From NCBI RefSeq assembly GCF_002878395.1, contig NC_061111.1, forward strand, positions 22,455,097 through 22,519,096: a DNA stretch of 64,000 nt, read 5' to 3'. The stretch is from Capsicum annuum (lineage: Eukaryota > Streptophyta > Magnoliopsida > Solanales > Solanaceae). This document shows positions 35,162 through 46,283 of the stretch, piece by piece (the stretch's first letter is position 1; every line of letters begins with the position of its first letter). Position numbers and translations under genes: made by a program. The notes below the pieces were generated by a model. It was not told the origin of the DNA. It was given only the letters and a program-made list of their open reading frames with translations, and ran no database searches.

Positions 35162-35860
35162 ATGGTTTTAAGTGATGACGATTCTTGTTATTTTTGTGGA
35201 GGACCACATCATGAAGCTTATTGTTCAGATTTTGATGGAAGTGCGTGGACGGGACCTTCACAATATAATTCAGAAAATTCGAGAAAGTCTGAGTACTCAA
35301 AAACTGATATTATGGAAATTATGATGGAGCCATTGCCACCATGTCTACAGTGGCTAAGCAAGGAAATATATTAGGAGGGTATTAGCCAATATGTGGAGCA
35401 AACACAAGAATCACAACCAGTCGATTATCATCCTGATCTTGAGACTAAAATTGAGAAGGTGAATAAAAGTGAGTGTGTAGAGGATAGTGTAAATTATGAA
35501 GTAGGATTTGTTGGTCCGCACTCCAAGAACTTTTCTAAATTATGTTTAGATGATATCTTGTCTGTGAAATCATTTAAAATAGTAGAAGAGTGTGAAGATA
35601 AGGAACACGAATCGTATATTCTTGATTTTACATCTGATAAGAAATATAAAAACACACCTCACTTCAAGGCCGAGTGGTTTATTATGCATCATCCATTGCT
35701 CGATTCATTAATCTCTGTACCACCTTCATATGATCGAGGCAAAAAAATAGATGCAATGTTGGGGGTGAAATTCATATCCTCAAGGTGGAGGATAAAGTTG
35801 ATTGGGCCATGCCGCGACACTAAATTTGGCGCTTCTTGGGAGGCAACCCAAGATAAGTAG
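35162..35860 (+). pseudogene. A2 zinc-knuckle ORF, 233 codons with one amber stop
   Basis: The ATG at 35162 opens a frame that runs to the TAG at 35372-35374. The same frame continues to a stop at 35858, so a single TAG separates 70 and about 161 codons. A short ATG frame (35145) overlaps upstream. Near the N-terminus, CYFCGGPHHEAYC resembles a gag zinc knuckle (two Cys, His, Cys with near-CCHC spacing). The rest is acidic and lysine-rich with no catalytic motif: EKVNKSECVEDSVNYEV, SKLCLDDILSVKSFKIVEE, MHHPLLDSLIS, and the end GASWEATQDK. That last phrase lies in the 'gggaggcaaccca' context typical of the 3' end of Athila coding regions. It may be a gag-to-pol-end deletion fusion. The function, perhaps RNA binding, is inferred. 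Confidence 0.6.
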
Positions 35861-36090
35861 GTTTTATTTTTAGTTTTTATTTTTTATTTCACATAGTTTT
35901 TTGTTTTTGGTTGAGTCACAAGTTGATGGGAAGTGTGAGTACCGTGAGCTTGAGTTTGAAGCATGGCAAAGATTATATGTGGGGTTCCATGGATCTCATT
36001 CATGTGAAGATTCTACTAGCTAGGCCTAGAGGCCTCAGGGAGTTTTTCTATCTATTACCTTTAAATTCACTTTGGGGACAAAATAGAGTT

Positions 36091-36105
36091 TTAAGTGTGG
36101 GGTGG
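36091..36105 (+). promoter_or_regulatory. Internal polypurine-tract-like motif of A2
   Basis: TTAAGTGTGGGGTGG is identical to the 15 bases directly before the 3' LTR (38670-38684). It lies about 230 bp after the ORF, upstream of the tandem repeats. Confidence 0.6.
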
Positions 36106-36202
36106 GGAAATTCCAAAAATTTGACTCAATTTAGAAAAAAATTTAGGTTAGGAATAAGTGAGATATTCTTGTTGGTTCTATTTTTGATTACATGATACAA
36201 GT

Positions 36203-37985
36203 GGGTTTGTTGAAAAAAGCATGTTGATTGAGTGAATTACTATTTTTAAGACTCTTAGGATCATGTTTTGTGACTCTAGTAGTTTTGGCTTAATTTTGAA
36301 TTCATGCCATTGTTTGGTTGGGAGTCTATGATGATCCTATTGAGTTGAGCATGTGCCATGTGCGTGTAAGATTTTTTGTATATTCCTTGTTGCATGTGAT
36401 GTATAGAACTTGCCATGTGTGTGTGTGGAGAAAAATAAAGAATGTGGGTTTAGGAGATGATATAGACATTTTTTTGATAGCCTTATTTTATACCGTATGT
36501 TTTACCTACCTTTGTGCATTATCCTAGTTAAACCCCATTGAGCTTTTAGCTTTTTATTTGGTAACCTCATATGTAGCATAATCCCTTCTTTGATAGACCA
36601 TAATTTGATCCAAAAAGCTCCTAAGTACTTTAATTGACAAAAAATTAAATTTGAAAAAGGAGTTTGAGAAATTGAAGATGAAAAAGGTGAAATTGATGCC
36701 CCAAGGTAATAGTTATTGGTGTATAATTGATGTGTGAAGGATGGTTGTGATATAATTTATGCTAAAAATATTTCCATGGTTGTGATGTAGTTATTGGGTT
36801 TGTTGAAAAAAGCATGTTGATTGAGTGAATTACTATTTTTGAGACTCTTAGGCTCATGTTTTGTGACTCTAGTATTTGTTGGCTTAATTTTGAATTCATG
36901 CTATTGTTTGGTTGGGAGTCTATGATGATCCTATTGAGTTGAGCATGTGCCATGTGCGTGTAAGATTTTTTGTATATTCCTTGTTGCATGTGATGTCTAG
37001 AACTTACCCCGTGTGTGTGTGAAGCGAAATAAATAATGTGGATTTAGGAGATGATATAGGCATTTCTTTGATAGCCTTATTTTATACCGTATGTTTTACC
37101 TATCCTTGTGTATTATCCTAGTTAAACCCCATTGATCCTTTAGCTTTTTCTTTGGTAACCTCATATGTAGTGTAATCCCTTCTTTAATAGACCATAATTT
37201 GATCCAAAAAGCTCTTAAGTGCTTTAATTAAAAAAAAATTGAATTTGAGAAAGGAGTTTGAGAAATTAAAGAAGAAAAAGGTGAAATTGATGCCCCAAGG
37301 TAATAATTATTGGTGTATAATTTATGTGTGGTGGATGGTTGTGATATAATTTATGCTAAAAATATTTCCATGGTTGTGATATAGTTATTGGGTTTGTTGA
37401 AAAAAGCATGTTGATTGAGTGAATTACTATTTTTGAAACTCTTAGGTTCATGTTTTGTGACTCTAGTATTTGTTGGCTTAATTTTGAATTCATACTATTG
37501 TTTGGTTGGGAGTCTATGATGATCCTATTGAGTTGATGTGCCATGTGCGTGTAAGGTTTTTTGTATATTCCTTGTTACATGTGATGTCTAGAACTTGCCC
37601 CGTGTGTGTGTGAAGCAAAATAAAGAATGTGGGTTTAGGAGATGATATAGGCATTTCTTTAATAGCCTTATTTTATACCGTATGTTTTACCTACCCTTGT
37701 GCACTATTCTAGTTAAACCCCATTGAGCCTTTAGCTTTTTCTTTGGTAATCTCATATGTAGCGTAATCCCTTCTTTGATAGACCATAATTTGATCCAAAA
37801 AGCTCCTAAGTGCTTTAATTGAAAAAAAAATTAAATTTGAGAAAGGAGTTTGGAAAATTGAAGAAGAAAAAGGTGAAATTGATGCCCCAAGGTAATAGTT
37901 ATTGGTGTATAATTTATGTGTGGTGGATGGTTGTGATATAATTTATGCTTAAAATATTGTCATGATTGTAAAAAAAGAGAAAAAT
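36203..37985 (+). repeat. Three tandem ~594-bp repeats in the A2 3' untranslated region
   Basis: Units start at about 36203, 36796 and 37390 with 'gggtttgttgaaaaaagcat'. All contain 'gttgggagtctatgatgatc', 'ataccgtatgttttaccta' and 'gaaattgatgccccaagg'. The copies differ by scattered substitutions. The last diverges at about 37965-37985. ORFs inside the repeats (for example minus-strand 36762-36989 and 37356-37544) are the same frame repeated and have no protein features. Confidence 0.9.
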
Positions 37986-38669
37986 TGATTCTTGTGGTAG
38001 TAAACTATGTGTCCACCAAGTATTGGTGAAAATGCTTAAAAAAGATGGGGAAAAAATAAAAGAAATGGGTAGACAAAAGTGGTGTAATTTGGTTGTTGGA
38101 GATTGGTTTTAAATGTATAATGTAGTGTATTAAAGCGCTTAGAGAGGTTAGTCACTATTCTTGGCCAAAATAGTTCCTACCCGTCCCTTAGCCTACATTT
38201 CAACCCGAAAAAGTCCTAAATGATCCTAAGTTCATCATTCCGATATTAGTGGAGAATTACACTAACGGAAAGACTATGGTTCATTATGTGTAACTTGTGA
38301 ATTCTTTGTGAGAGTGAGCGTAATTTGATTCTTGTACCCATTACGTTATAAATTGCATTATTGTGAGAGATTATGGGTAACTCTCTTGTTGTGAGGGGTA
38401 CATATTTGATGAATGTGGGTGATTTGTATGATGTCCTTGATTGAGCAATAAGCATGAGTTTTCCAACTAGGTGAGCCAATTTTTGAGTCTAGGATGTTTT
38501 GGAATAGTGTTCATGAGCTTTCAATTGTGTATAACATGCTTAGTGTTTTAAACTTGCATTCGTGTAGTCATTGTAGTGATAGCTTAAGTGTCTTGGATGT
38601 AGTATAAGTGTGGAGTCTCTTCAGCTTATGGTGTTTATAGTTAATATTTGTTCGAGGACGAAGAAGGCT

Positions 38670-38684
38670 TTAAGTGTGGGGTGG
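38670..38684 (+). promoter_or_regulatory. Polypurine tract of A2
   Basis: TTAAGTGTGGGGTGG directly precedes TGATGTTGGGTG of the 3' LTR. Confidence 0.75.
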
Positions 38685-40421
38685 TGATGTTGGGTGAATT
38701 TATGCATTCTAGCGCTACTATTCTAGCTTATTTAGCCTTATTTTCAGGATTATTATTATGATATATGTGTTAATAATGATATAAATGAGCAATTATGTGT
38801 CCAAGTATGTGTTCACAATGTTTAATGGTGTTTCCACACAAGTTTTGATTCAATTCGACCATTAAGACTTTAACCAAGAAAACTAGTGTGACTAGCTTGA
38901 GCTAGTTGTTGTCTAGTCTCTTGTGTTGGGTTCTAATGTGTATTAATGAGTTACCAAGGTTGTTATTATGTATTTATATGTGAAACAACTTATTTATAAT
39001 GTTCAAGGGTCAATTGGATCAAACCAATGGTCAAAACAATGAGTTAAAGCTTAATGAAAAATTAGCCTATGCTTAGCTTGTGTTTCTAGTTCATCATTGA
39101 GGATGTTGTGTTGTTTTGAGCTCTAAATTATTGTGTTTAATTCTATAGGATGCTTGGTGAATGGAATATGATGATATATGAAATATATAAAAGCTTCAAA
39201 TCAAGTGGAAACAACTCAAGAAGGCTCGAAATGCTTAACAAAAGCACAAGACGCAAATTGGATGCAATTTGGAGGACTTCAAAACATAACTGGATTCAGA
39301 AGAAGCCCAAGTTTTTGAAAATATGGCGCGTGTAGCTTAATTTTGAGTTCAAGGAGGCCCCGCGACGTGTTGAAATCGCAAACAGCTACTGAAATTTGAC
39401 AGATTTTTTGACAATTGTGAATTTGCATGTCTCTGCGTCGCGCCTATGCCCAAAATCGGGATAATTCTGCCCATCTGAAGTAAAATAGCGTGGAAACTCA
39501 ATCCAAGTCAGTTTATGACTTGTATACTATAAATATAAGGTCTCAAACTCCATTTTAATCATCTTGGGACCTCTTGAAAACCCTAGATCAACTTGGAACA
39601 TCATTGGAGGATACCACAACTTCTTTTTAGGTTTTATCATTCTTTAATTTAATATTTTTTTGGTTTGTATCATCATTCCAAGGGATCAGATGATGAATAT
39701 TTTCATTAAAGGCTAAAACCCTCTTTCCGGGGTTGAGGCCAAGAACATGAATACTTTTTAATATTATTTATTGTAGTTTAATTTTGGATTATCATTTGGG
39801 TTGTTCTTAATTTTTTGAGCCTACTATTTTAATGATTAGCTACCATTAGAATAAATCTATATTTTTATGTAAATTCGGGAGGAGAATCATAAGATAGAAT
39901 GAAGAAATTAGGGAACAAGGTTCTTGTTCTTTTATGAAATAAGGAATTTGAATTAGCCTCTAGGATAGGGATATAACTAGAAGCCTTGTTTGATTCAATT
40001 GCAAGAAGATAACTTCATAGATTTGGATGAATTTTTGTATCTCTGAGGGAGTTGTAGGTACAATTTTCACTAGATAGAAGATTTGAGGTCGGGAGACTAA
40101 AATCGTAGCATAAAACTTGCGAATCAACAATTCGATAACCAACTAAACTGTGATAGGAATAGAGATTTGTATGATTGTTCGACATGTCTCAACCCTAGGA
40201 TTTACTCCATTGATTGTCTAAGATTTTATTTTATGCATTAGTTTAGATTAGTTTTAACTTTCAAAATTACAACTTTATTTGCTATTCTCCTCAATTAGTT
40301 AAACTAGAATAAGATAGACGGTGAACGCAAGTCCCTGAGAGATCGATACTTGGGTTTCTTTGAAGCCACTATATTACTTGATAAGACCACATACACTTTT
40401 GTATGTGCTTGGGCGCTGTCA
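38685..40421 (+). repeat. 3' LTR of A2 (1,737 bp)
   Basis: It begins TGATGTTGGGTGAATTTATG and ends GGGCGCTGTCA. It matches the 5' LTR over its whole length, with a TATA box at 39528-39535, and shows the unoccupied S target 'aaccaactaaactgtgat' at 40138-40155. Confidence 0.9.
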
Positions 40422-40756
40422 TCAAGTAGCCTTCGCGGAGCGACCTTGAGCCTGGGTTAACTAGCCCTCGCGGCACGGCCCTATCACGACCCCTTTCTGT
40501 TTTGGACATCCAAACTCACCCCTATGCTAGTTTGAAAAATCTGAAACTCGCCTGAGATGACCTACAAGTGACCCTGATCATGAATCAACTTGAAAATCAA
40601 CATACTAAGGTCGGAAAGATAAAAAATAAGATCATCCAATTTCAAATGCTAAAAATGATTCTAAGTCTTAACACTTAGCTGAAATTTTCTAAGTTTGGGA
40701 CCTTTTTTGGCATGCTATATAAGACTGAAATGACTAGGATTTTGTGGGGTCTTACA
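40422..40756 (-). repeat. 5' LTR of T2, outer part
   Basis: After the right target copy TCAAG (40422-40426) the T2 LTR resumes with 'tagccttcgcgg' and ends GGGGTCTTACA. It matches 24060-24395. It is followed by the right CCTTA duplication of T2. Confidence 0.9.
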
Positions 40757-42097
40757 CCTTAAGAGGAAGGGCAGGGTCTATATTGGAGGTGCTGGTGACC
40801 TCAGGCAACAATTGCTCTCCACATTCCATGATTTTTCTATAGGTGGTCACTCAAGCTAATTAGGCACCTATAAAATATTATCACAAGCCTTTTACTATTT
40901 GAACATGAAATAGATGGTAGTGGATTATCTTACCAGTTCTGATATATGTCTTAGAAGCAAAGATGATAATGCAGCCTACCCTAGTCTTCTACAACCCTTT
41001 CCTATTCCTAACAAAGCCTGGAGTCATAACAACATGGTTTTCATTGAAGGATTCCTAAGTCTAAAGATAAAGAGGCAATTTTAGTAATTATGTACAGAAT
41101 GACAAAGTATGCACACTTTATTATACTTTCACATCCTTATACTATTGTTGATATTGCTGAGATATTCCTAAAAAGAATTCATAGCCTCAATGGAACTCCT
41201 GAATCTATAGTCACTAGCAGGGATAAGTTTTTCCTCATAACTTTTGGCAGACATTGTTTAAACTTTTGGGCACACAACTATATTATAGCACTGGATACCA
41301 CCCCTAAAGTAATGGGCAAATTGAGAGAGTGAATAAATGTGTGGAGAATTTTCTCAGATGTATGATATCTAATAGACCTCTTAATTGAGAACACTGGCTA
41401 TCTGCTGCAGAATGGTGGTACAACACTAACTTCCACAATAACCTACAATCACATCCTTTAAAGCCTTATATAGTTACTCACCCTCTCACTTGTCTATGAG
41501 GACACTATTGGAAATAATGCCCCAGTTGTTAAGGAATCAGTATTAAAAAGGCAACAAATATACTATCTCTTAAAGGATAACTTGACTAAAGATCAAGAGA
41601 GAATGAAGTATTATGATGATAAGAAAAGATCTGAAAGAGAGTTCCAGGTAGGTGATCTTGTGTACTTAAAATTGCAACTTTATCGGAAATCCTTAATTGC
41701 TTTGAGAAAAAAATTGAAGTAATCTTCCAAATATTATGGTCTCTTTAAGTTTATTGCCAAAGTTGGCATGGTGGATTATAAACTAGAATTGTCTGCAGCA
41801 TCTAGAGTACAACCTATTTTCATGTTTCTTTGTTGAAAAAAAAGGTTGGTGATCATGTGGTGGTGCAATCTGCTTTACCTAAAACTAATGAAGATGGCTA
41901 GTTTTTAGTGAAACTAGTCGCTATACTTCAAAGGAAGATAGTCAACCAGAATATACAACTGTGGTTAACGTGTTGGTGCAATGGTTTAACCCCCATCCTG
42001 AAGATGAGACCTGAGAGGACTACCAGTTCCTCAAATGTCAATGTCCCAACTTTAATTCTTATCCTCGAGGACAAATATGGTTTTGAGAGGTAGGGTA
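40757..42097 (+). pseudogene. Reina-like chromovirus R, integrase and chromodomain (3' part)
   Basis: This continues the element cut at 22037. It reads KRKGRVYIGGAGDLRQQLL, an HHCC-type zinc region (FHDFSIGGHSS, later cysteines lost), LLQPFPIPNKAW and the core with MTKYAHFIILSHPY, LNGTPESIVTSRDKFF and the late motif LRCMISNRPLN...W..AAEWWYNTNFH (with one stop). The C-terminal end has HVSLLKKKVGDHVVVQSALPK, then chromodomain-like pieces across two frames near 41950-42060. The AEWWYNTN motif and the short LTR point to the Reina lineage. The expected Glu region (DGQxE) has decayed. Stops make it inactive. Confidence 0.75.
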
Positions 42098-42408
42098 TGT
42101 AAGGAACCTATTAGTCTTAAATAGTTAACAGAAATAAAAGGATAGGAGACAACTCAGGTTTGAAATTGAATTGCGGAGAAAAAGAGTAATAAAGTCATTT
42201 TAAATCAAATAATTGAGATTCAAACTTTCTTAACAAGCTTAGACAATCAGGATGTTGCCACATCAGCTGATTTGGTAATATAACCAACTTAGGAGAGAGA
42301 AAATACCAACAAAAATCTAGTATTTCCTAACCTTCCTTGCATTTCTCTTCTCTCTTATTCCTCTTCTTCTAAATCTTTAGTTTTATCTTCTCTTCTACTG
42401 TAGATTCA
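42098..42408 (+). repeat. Probable short 3' LTR of R (about 311 bp)
   Basis: After 'ttttgagaggtagggta', which could be the polypurine tract, the sequence starts TGTAAGGAACC, passes a pyrimidine-rich stretch (42340-42400) and may end at 'gtagattca'. The length suits Reina elements. The partner LTR is not in the window, so both edges are provisional. Confidence 0.4.
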
Positions 42409-42440
42409 AGGATGACCATGGAAGACATTCTTGATAAAGA

Positions 42441-42452
42441 GGGGGGGGGGGG
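42441..42452. repeat. G12 homopolymer at a junction
   Basis: Twelve guanines separate the R LTR region from chromovirus K integrase sequence. Length may be uncertain if the assembly came from error-prone reads. Confidence 0.8.
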
Positions 42453-42454
42453 TG

Positions 42455-43805
42455 CTAAGGACTCGAGGGCATGTGTATGCGCCTTGTGTGGGAAACTTGA
42501 TTCCTACCATTCTTGTTGAGGCCCACAATTTGAAGTACTCTATACATCCAGGTGCAACCAAAATGTATAAATACTTGAGGCAACATTATTGGTGGACCAG
42601 AATAAAGCGGGACATTGTGGATTTTATAACCAAGTTTCAAAATGGTTAACAGGTCAAATATTTGCATAAAAAACTTGGTGATACTTTACAGAGGATGCCC
42701 ACTCCAGAGTGGAAGTAGGAAATAATATTTATAGATTTTGTTGTTGGTAAGATCCTAAGAAAATGTGACTCCATATGGGTGATTGTAGATCATTTGACCA
42801 AGTCTACACACTTTATTTCGGTAAAAGTTAACTATAATGCGACCAAGTTGGCCAAGATTTATGTGAAGGAGATTGTAAGATTTCATGAAGTACCTATATC
42901 TATAGTGTCGAATAGAGGTACTTAATTTACCTCCAACTTTTGGGAGAAGTTTTAGTCTGAATTGGGTACTTGGTTGGACCTAAGTACAACTTTTCATCCA
43001 CAAACCGTTAGGCAGTCATGTAAGCATAACTTTTCTTCCCTAGATCGATGAGCAGTTAAAATAGATAGTCTAGGTACTTAACCATATGCGTCAAGATTGT
43101 GTCATGGACTTTGGAGGTCAGTGAGACTAATATCTACATTTATTTAAATTTGCTTATAGTAGTACCTACCAATCCAACATTGATATGGTTCATTTTGAAG
43201 CTTTGTATGAAAGGAGATGTAGATCGTTGATTGGGTGGTTTGATAATTTTAAGGTGAGATCTTAGGCACCAATATGCTAAAAATATAAATATAAAAAGTA
43301 AGGTTCATCCAAGAGAAGTTGGTAGTAACTCAGAGTTAATAGAAAATATATGCAGACAACAAGGTAAGAGATGTGCAATTTGAGAAAGGTGAGAAAGTTT
43401 TGTTAAAAGTGTCACCCATGAAGGGTGTAATGCAATTTAGAAAAAAAGAAGTTGAGTTCGAGGTATATTGGACCCTTTTATGTTTTGAATGAAGTACGAC
43501 TACTTGTGTATAGGTTATCTTTGACTCTTAGCTTGTTAGGGATTCATATGTATTTCATGTGTCAAAGCTCAAGAAGTACTACGGAGATGGAGACTATACC
43601 ATTCGTTAGGATTTAGAAATGTTTGACAAGGGCCTCTCTTACAGAGAGGATCCAATTAGTATCTTGAATAGGGATGTGACATAGCGGAGAACTAAAGTCA
43701 TTCCATCTATAAAAGTTTAGTGGAGAAATCGTTCAATAGAGAAAACCACATGGGAGATGGAAACAGATATGCACAACCACTATCCATACTTGTTATTTGA
43801 CTCAG
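42455..43805 (+). pseudogene. Chromovirus K, integrase and chromodomain remains
   Basis: The fragment starts within the integrase N-terminus: AHNLKYSIHPGATKMYKYLRQHYWW keeps the two histidines, but the paired cysteines have become F and G (KFQNG). The core shows DSIWVIVDHLTKSTHFI, VPISIVSNRGT (second catalytic Asp changed to Asn), then a stop, FTSNFWEKF and LSTTFHPQT. Downstream is the C-terminal linker KGEKVLLKVSPMKGVMQF, HVSKLKKYYGDGDY and a chromodomain-like tail (KVIPSI, EKTTWEMETDM, YPYL) ending near 43800. It is a Tekay-type lineage, different from T and G3, and heavily frameshifted between 43010 and 43330. Confidence 0.75.
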
Positions 43806-45037
43806 GTATTTTTTTGCTCATTTATTGCATATTTTCAGGCTAGTTGTCATTCGGGGATGAACGAAGGGTAACATAGTATTTAATAAATGATCCAGATCAT
43901 TGTTACGCTGAAATAAAGAGTAAAACCTTTGTATAGTTTCCTCTTAGATCAAAATTTGAAAATCATATTGGCCTAGTCTTAGACGTATTTTGAGAGTGTG
44001 ATGGTCAAGAAAAATTTGGTAGTTAATAGAGTGTTGGTTTGTGTGTTTGACTTTATTTTGTGTTAGAGGACGAGGAATTTGTAGAAAATTTCGTCACGTA
44101 AAATGTGTTCCAGAATTTCAGTTATATTGATTATTGTGAAAAGATTAGTTTGTAATAGCAAATTTCAAGAAGTGTATTGTGAAATGTCAGAATTAGGACC
44201 AAGTTCCGAGTTACTGGTTTGGGCTCAATATAGTGACCGAAGTTCAAGAGAAATTCACCACCCCCTACTTGCACTTTCAGTACTGTTATACATAGTTCAA
44301 AAACACTGATTACTAAAATGGCCTAACAATATGCCTTTTTTTGGATCGACACATTGCTAGAATGCTTTATAAATCTATCTCATGTTTATGAATATTCATA
44401 ATTTAGCCAAAATAATCTCATTTGAAAAAATAATTTCGTATAGATAAAACATACTTACATGTTCAAAGTGAAAAGATCTATATAATAGAGCTAACTTTGG
44501 CAACATATTGATTCAATCAACTCACTTTTAAATAAGAAACAAAACAACAAGAGAGTAGCAAGTGCTGGCTTGGGGCTCAGAGCTCCTTAAGCTTGGGTTC
44601 GCTTTCGCCTCTCTCTAAAAATTGCAGTCATGGTAAAATCTTGGTTTATTGTTTCATCAGGGACTCCCAAGCACACGAGTTTTCTATAAATCAAAATAGA
44701 AGGCTTGTTATTCAACAGTATAACATCACTTATGGCACAAAAATATAAAATACAATTGATAGCTAGAAAACATAGCAGCAAAATCTACTAACAATGGAAG
44801 TGAAAAAACTATAAGTTTTTGCTATTTAAACAAACACATGCGCAGAATTGCAGTTGAAGTCTGACAGAAAAATAAGAAATTGATCTTGTTTGAGTGATTA
44901 TTTGTTGTAGACTCTTTTGATTATATGTGAAGTCCGTGATGACATGGAGGTATCAGATCGAGATATTCTGATTTTTCCTGAAATGACAAATGCAGTTTGT
45001 TATTTATTTATTTATTTATTATTTCTGAAAGTTTCTA
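43806..45037. other. K 3' flank, possible LTR remnant, then AT-rich DNA
   Basis: The phrases 'cattcggggatgaacgaagg' (43850) and 'gaggacgaggaatttgtag' (44066) are typical of the DNA between gypsy pol and its 3' LTR. A possible LTR start is TGTAGAAAATTTCG at 44080, but no end or partner is visible. From about 44300 on I see no feature apart from a 'tatttattta' run at 45000-45021. Confidence 0.35.
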
Positions 45038-45283
45038 CTCCCTCCGTTAAAAAAAAAAATGACCTACTTTGGTTTGAACAAAGTTTAAGAAAATAAAGAA
45101 GACTTTTGAATCTTGTGGTCTTAAATTAAAGTAGTGTCAAATGTACAAAAATGTCCTTTAATCTTATGGTCTTAAATATGTCATGTGGAAAATTAAAATA
45201 AAAGTATTGCCTAAAAAAGAAAGGAATTATTCTTTTTGAAATAAACTAAAAAAAATAGGTCATTCCATTTTAAACGGAGGGAG
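45038..45283. mobile_element. Stowaway MITE (246 bp)
   Basis: The ends are CTCCCTCCGTT at 45038 and AACGGAGGGAG ending 45283, a perfect 11-bp terminal inverted repeat of the Tc1/mariner-derived Stowaway type. TA flanks both sides (45036-45037 and 45284-45285), the usual target duplication. The inner part is AT-rich and non-coding. Movement would depend on a mariner-like transposase elsewhere. Confidence 0.95.
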
Positions 45284-46283
45284 TATTAAAGTTTTGCATA
45301 GAGCTGCAAAAGCTGATATTTCTTTCATATTCAATGTATTGTGGGATGAATGACAACAATACTCTTTTATGAAAATAATATAAGCCACATGAGCTCTTTA
45401 TTATAGAAAAACAAATAGTCCAGATGGGCTTGATCCAACCTAGGCCTAAAAAATGAACAAAACAAAAACCAAATAAAATCTATCTATAAATTCAAGACAG
45501 AGAAATATCTAGAATCCTAAAAGGGGAAAAAGTTAATTCTCCGTCTTCATCTACCATTTCGAAGCTCAAATCGATCGTCTCTTATTTTCTAATGATGGAA
45601 CTAAGATGGAGAAGGCCAAAATACATTCTCTATATCGAGGCTTTAATCCCAAATCTACACTTTATCAAGTTTGAGGTATTTTCACATAATACATTCAAAA
45701 TTCTCACAAATATCATGTAAACCAACTCAATAGACTTTTTTGACTCAATAGAGGTAGATGTGATGAGCTCAAGGGTACATTATGAAGTTTCTATTTCTTT
45801 TTTATCTATTTTTGTAAGGATTTAAACTCTCTTCCATATTTCTTTATGTGAGCAGCTTAGTTGCAGACCAAAGCGTATAGATAAATTTCTTGATGTATCT
45901 ATATTGTCATTCCAATGAATTGATATTTAGTTTTCCTATTTTTTGTTGTTTCCCAGCAGAATGAGCATACTAGGAAGCTGATACCATCGCTTGAGATTCA
46001 ACAAATATAGATATTTTTTTTTCTATCAATCATTTTCCTTTTATGTCTAATCTTTTTTGCTGCTCTTGTACCTCTTATACTGATTTGTCCTTCTTTGTTG
46101 TTTTCAGGATGATATTTTCCTACATTCATTATCTTCCAGTAGATTGAGCTTAATCAAAAGCTTATACAACTACTTGATATTCAGGAAAAATAAGTACTTT
46201 ATCATATCAGTGATTTTACCTCCTAATGTTGCCTCTACTATTGTTCTTGTTATTGCACCTGCTTTGATGATTTGGTGTGTTTT
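45284..46283. other. AT-rich DNA left of G3, no gene recognised
   Basis: Short frames only. A plus-strand frame at 46144-46283 is hydrophobic (ASTIVLVIAPALMIWCVF) but has no supporting context and ends at the G3 insertion. It is recorded as unassigned. Confidence 0.5.

Larger units (their letters stand above)
31422..40421 (+). mobile_element. Non-autonomous Athila-type element A2
   Basis: The element runs TGATATTGGG...GGGCGCTGTCA with a five-base duplication TCAAC (31417-31421)/TCAAG (40422-40426). It has two recognisable LTRs, a perfect Asp-tRNA primer site, one small coding frame, three long tandem repeats and a polypurine tract. The internal region is only about 3.7 kb (35009-38684) and contains no protease, RT, RNase H or integrase motif on either strand. 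Its movement would therefore have needed enzymes from a full Athila relative. Confidence 0.85.
22043..40756 (-). mobile_element. Tekay-type chromovirus T2 with both LTRs, itself split by A2
   Basis: On the minus strand: 5' LTR (40756-40422 plus 31421-29426), primer site, gag, protease, RT, RNase H, integrase with chromodomain, polypurine tract and 3' LTR (24395-22043). Without A2 and its extra target copy the element is about 9.7 kb. The two LTRs are about 2.33-2.35 kb. Part of the length difference is the (AT)n in the 3' LTR. All proteins are broken by stops. Confidence 0.9.

Noticed and set aside
36762..37544. Two near-identical minus-strand ORFs that might be a gene pair
   Set aside because: They are the same frame in two copies of the 594-bp tandem repeat, with no domain and no coding bias.
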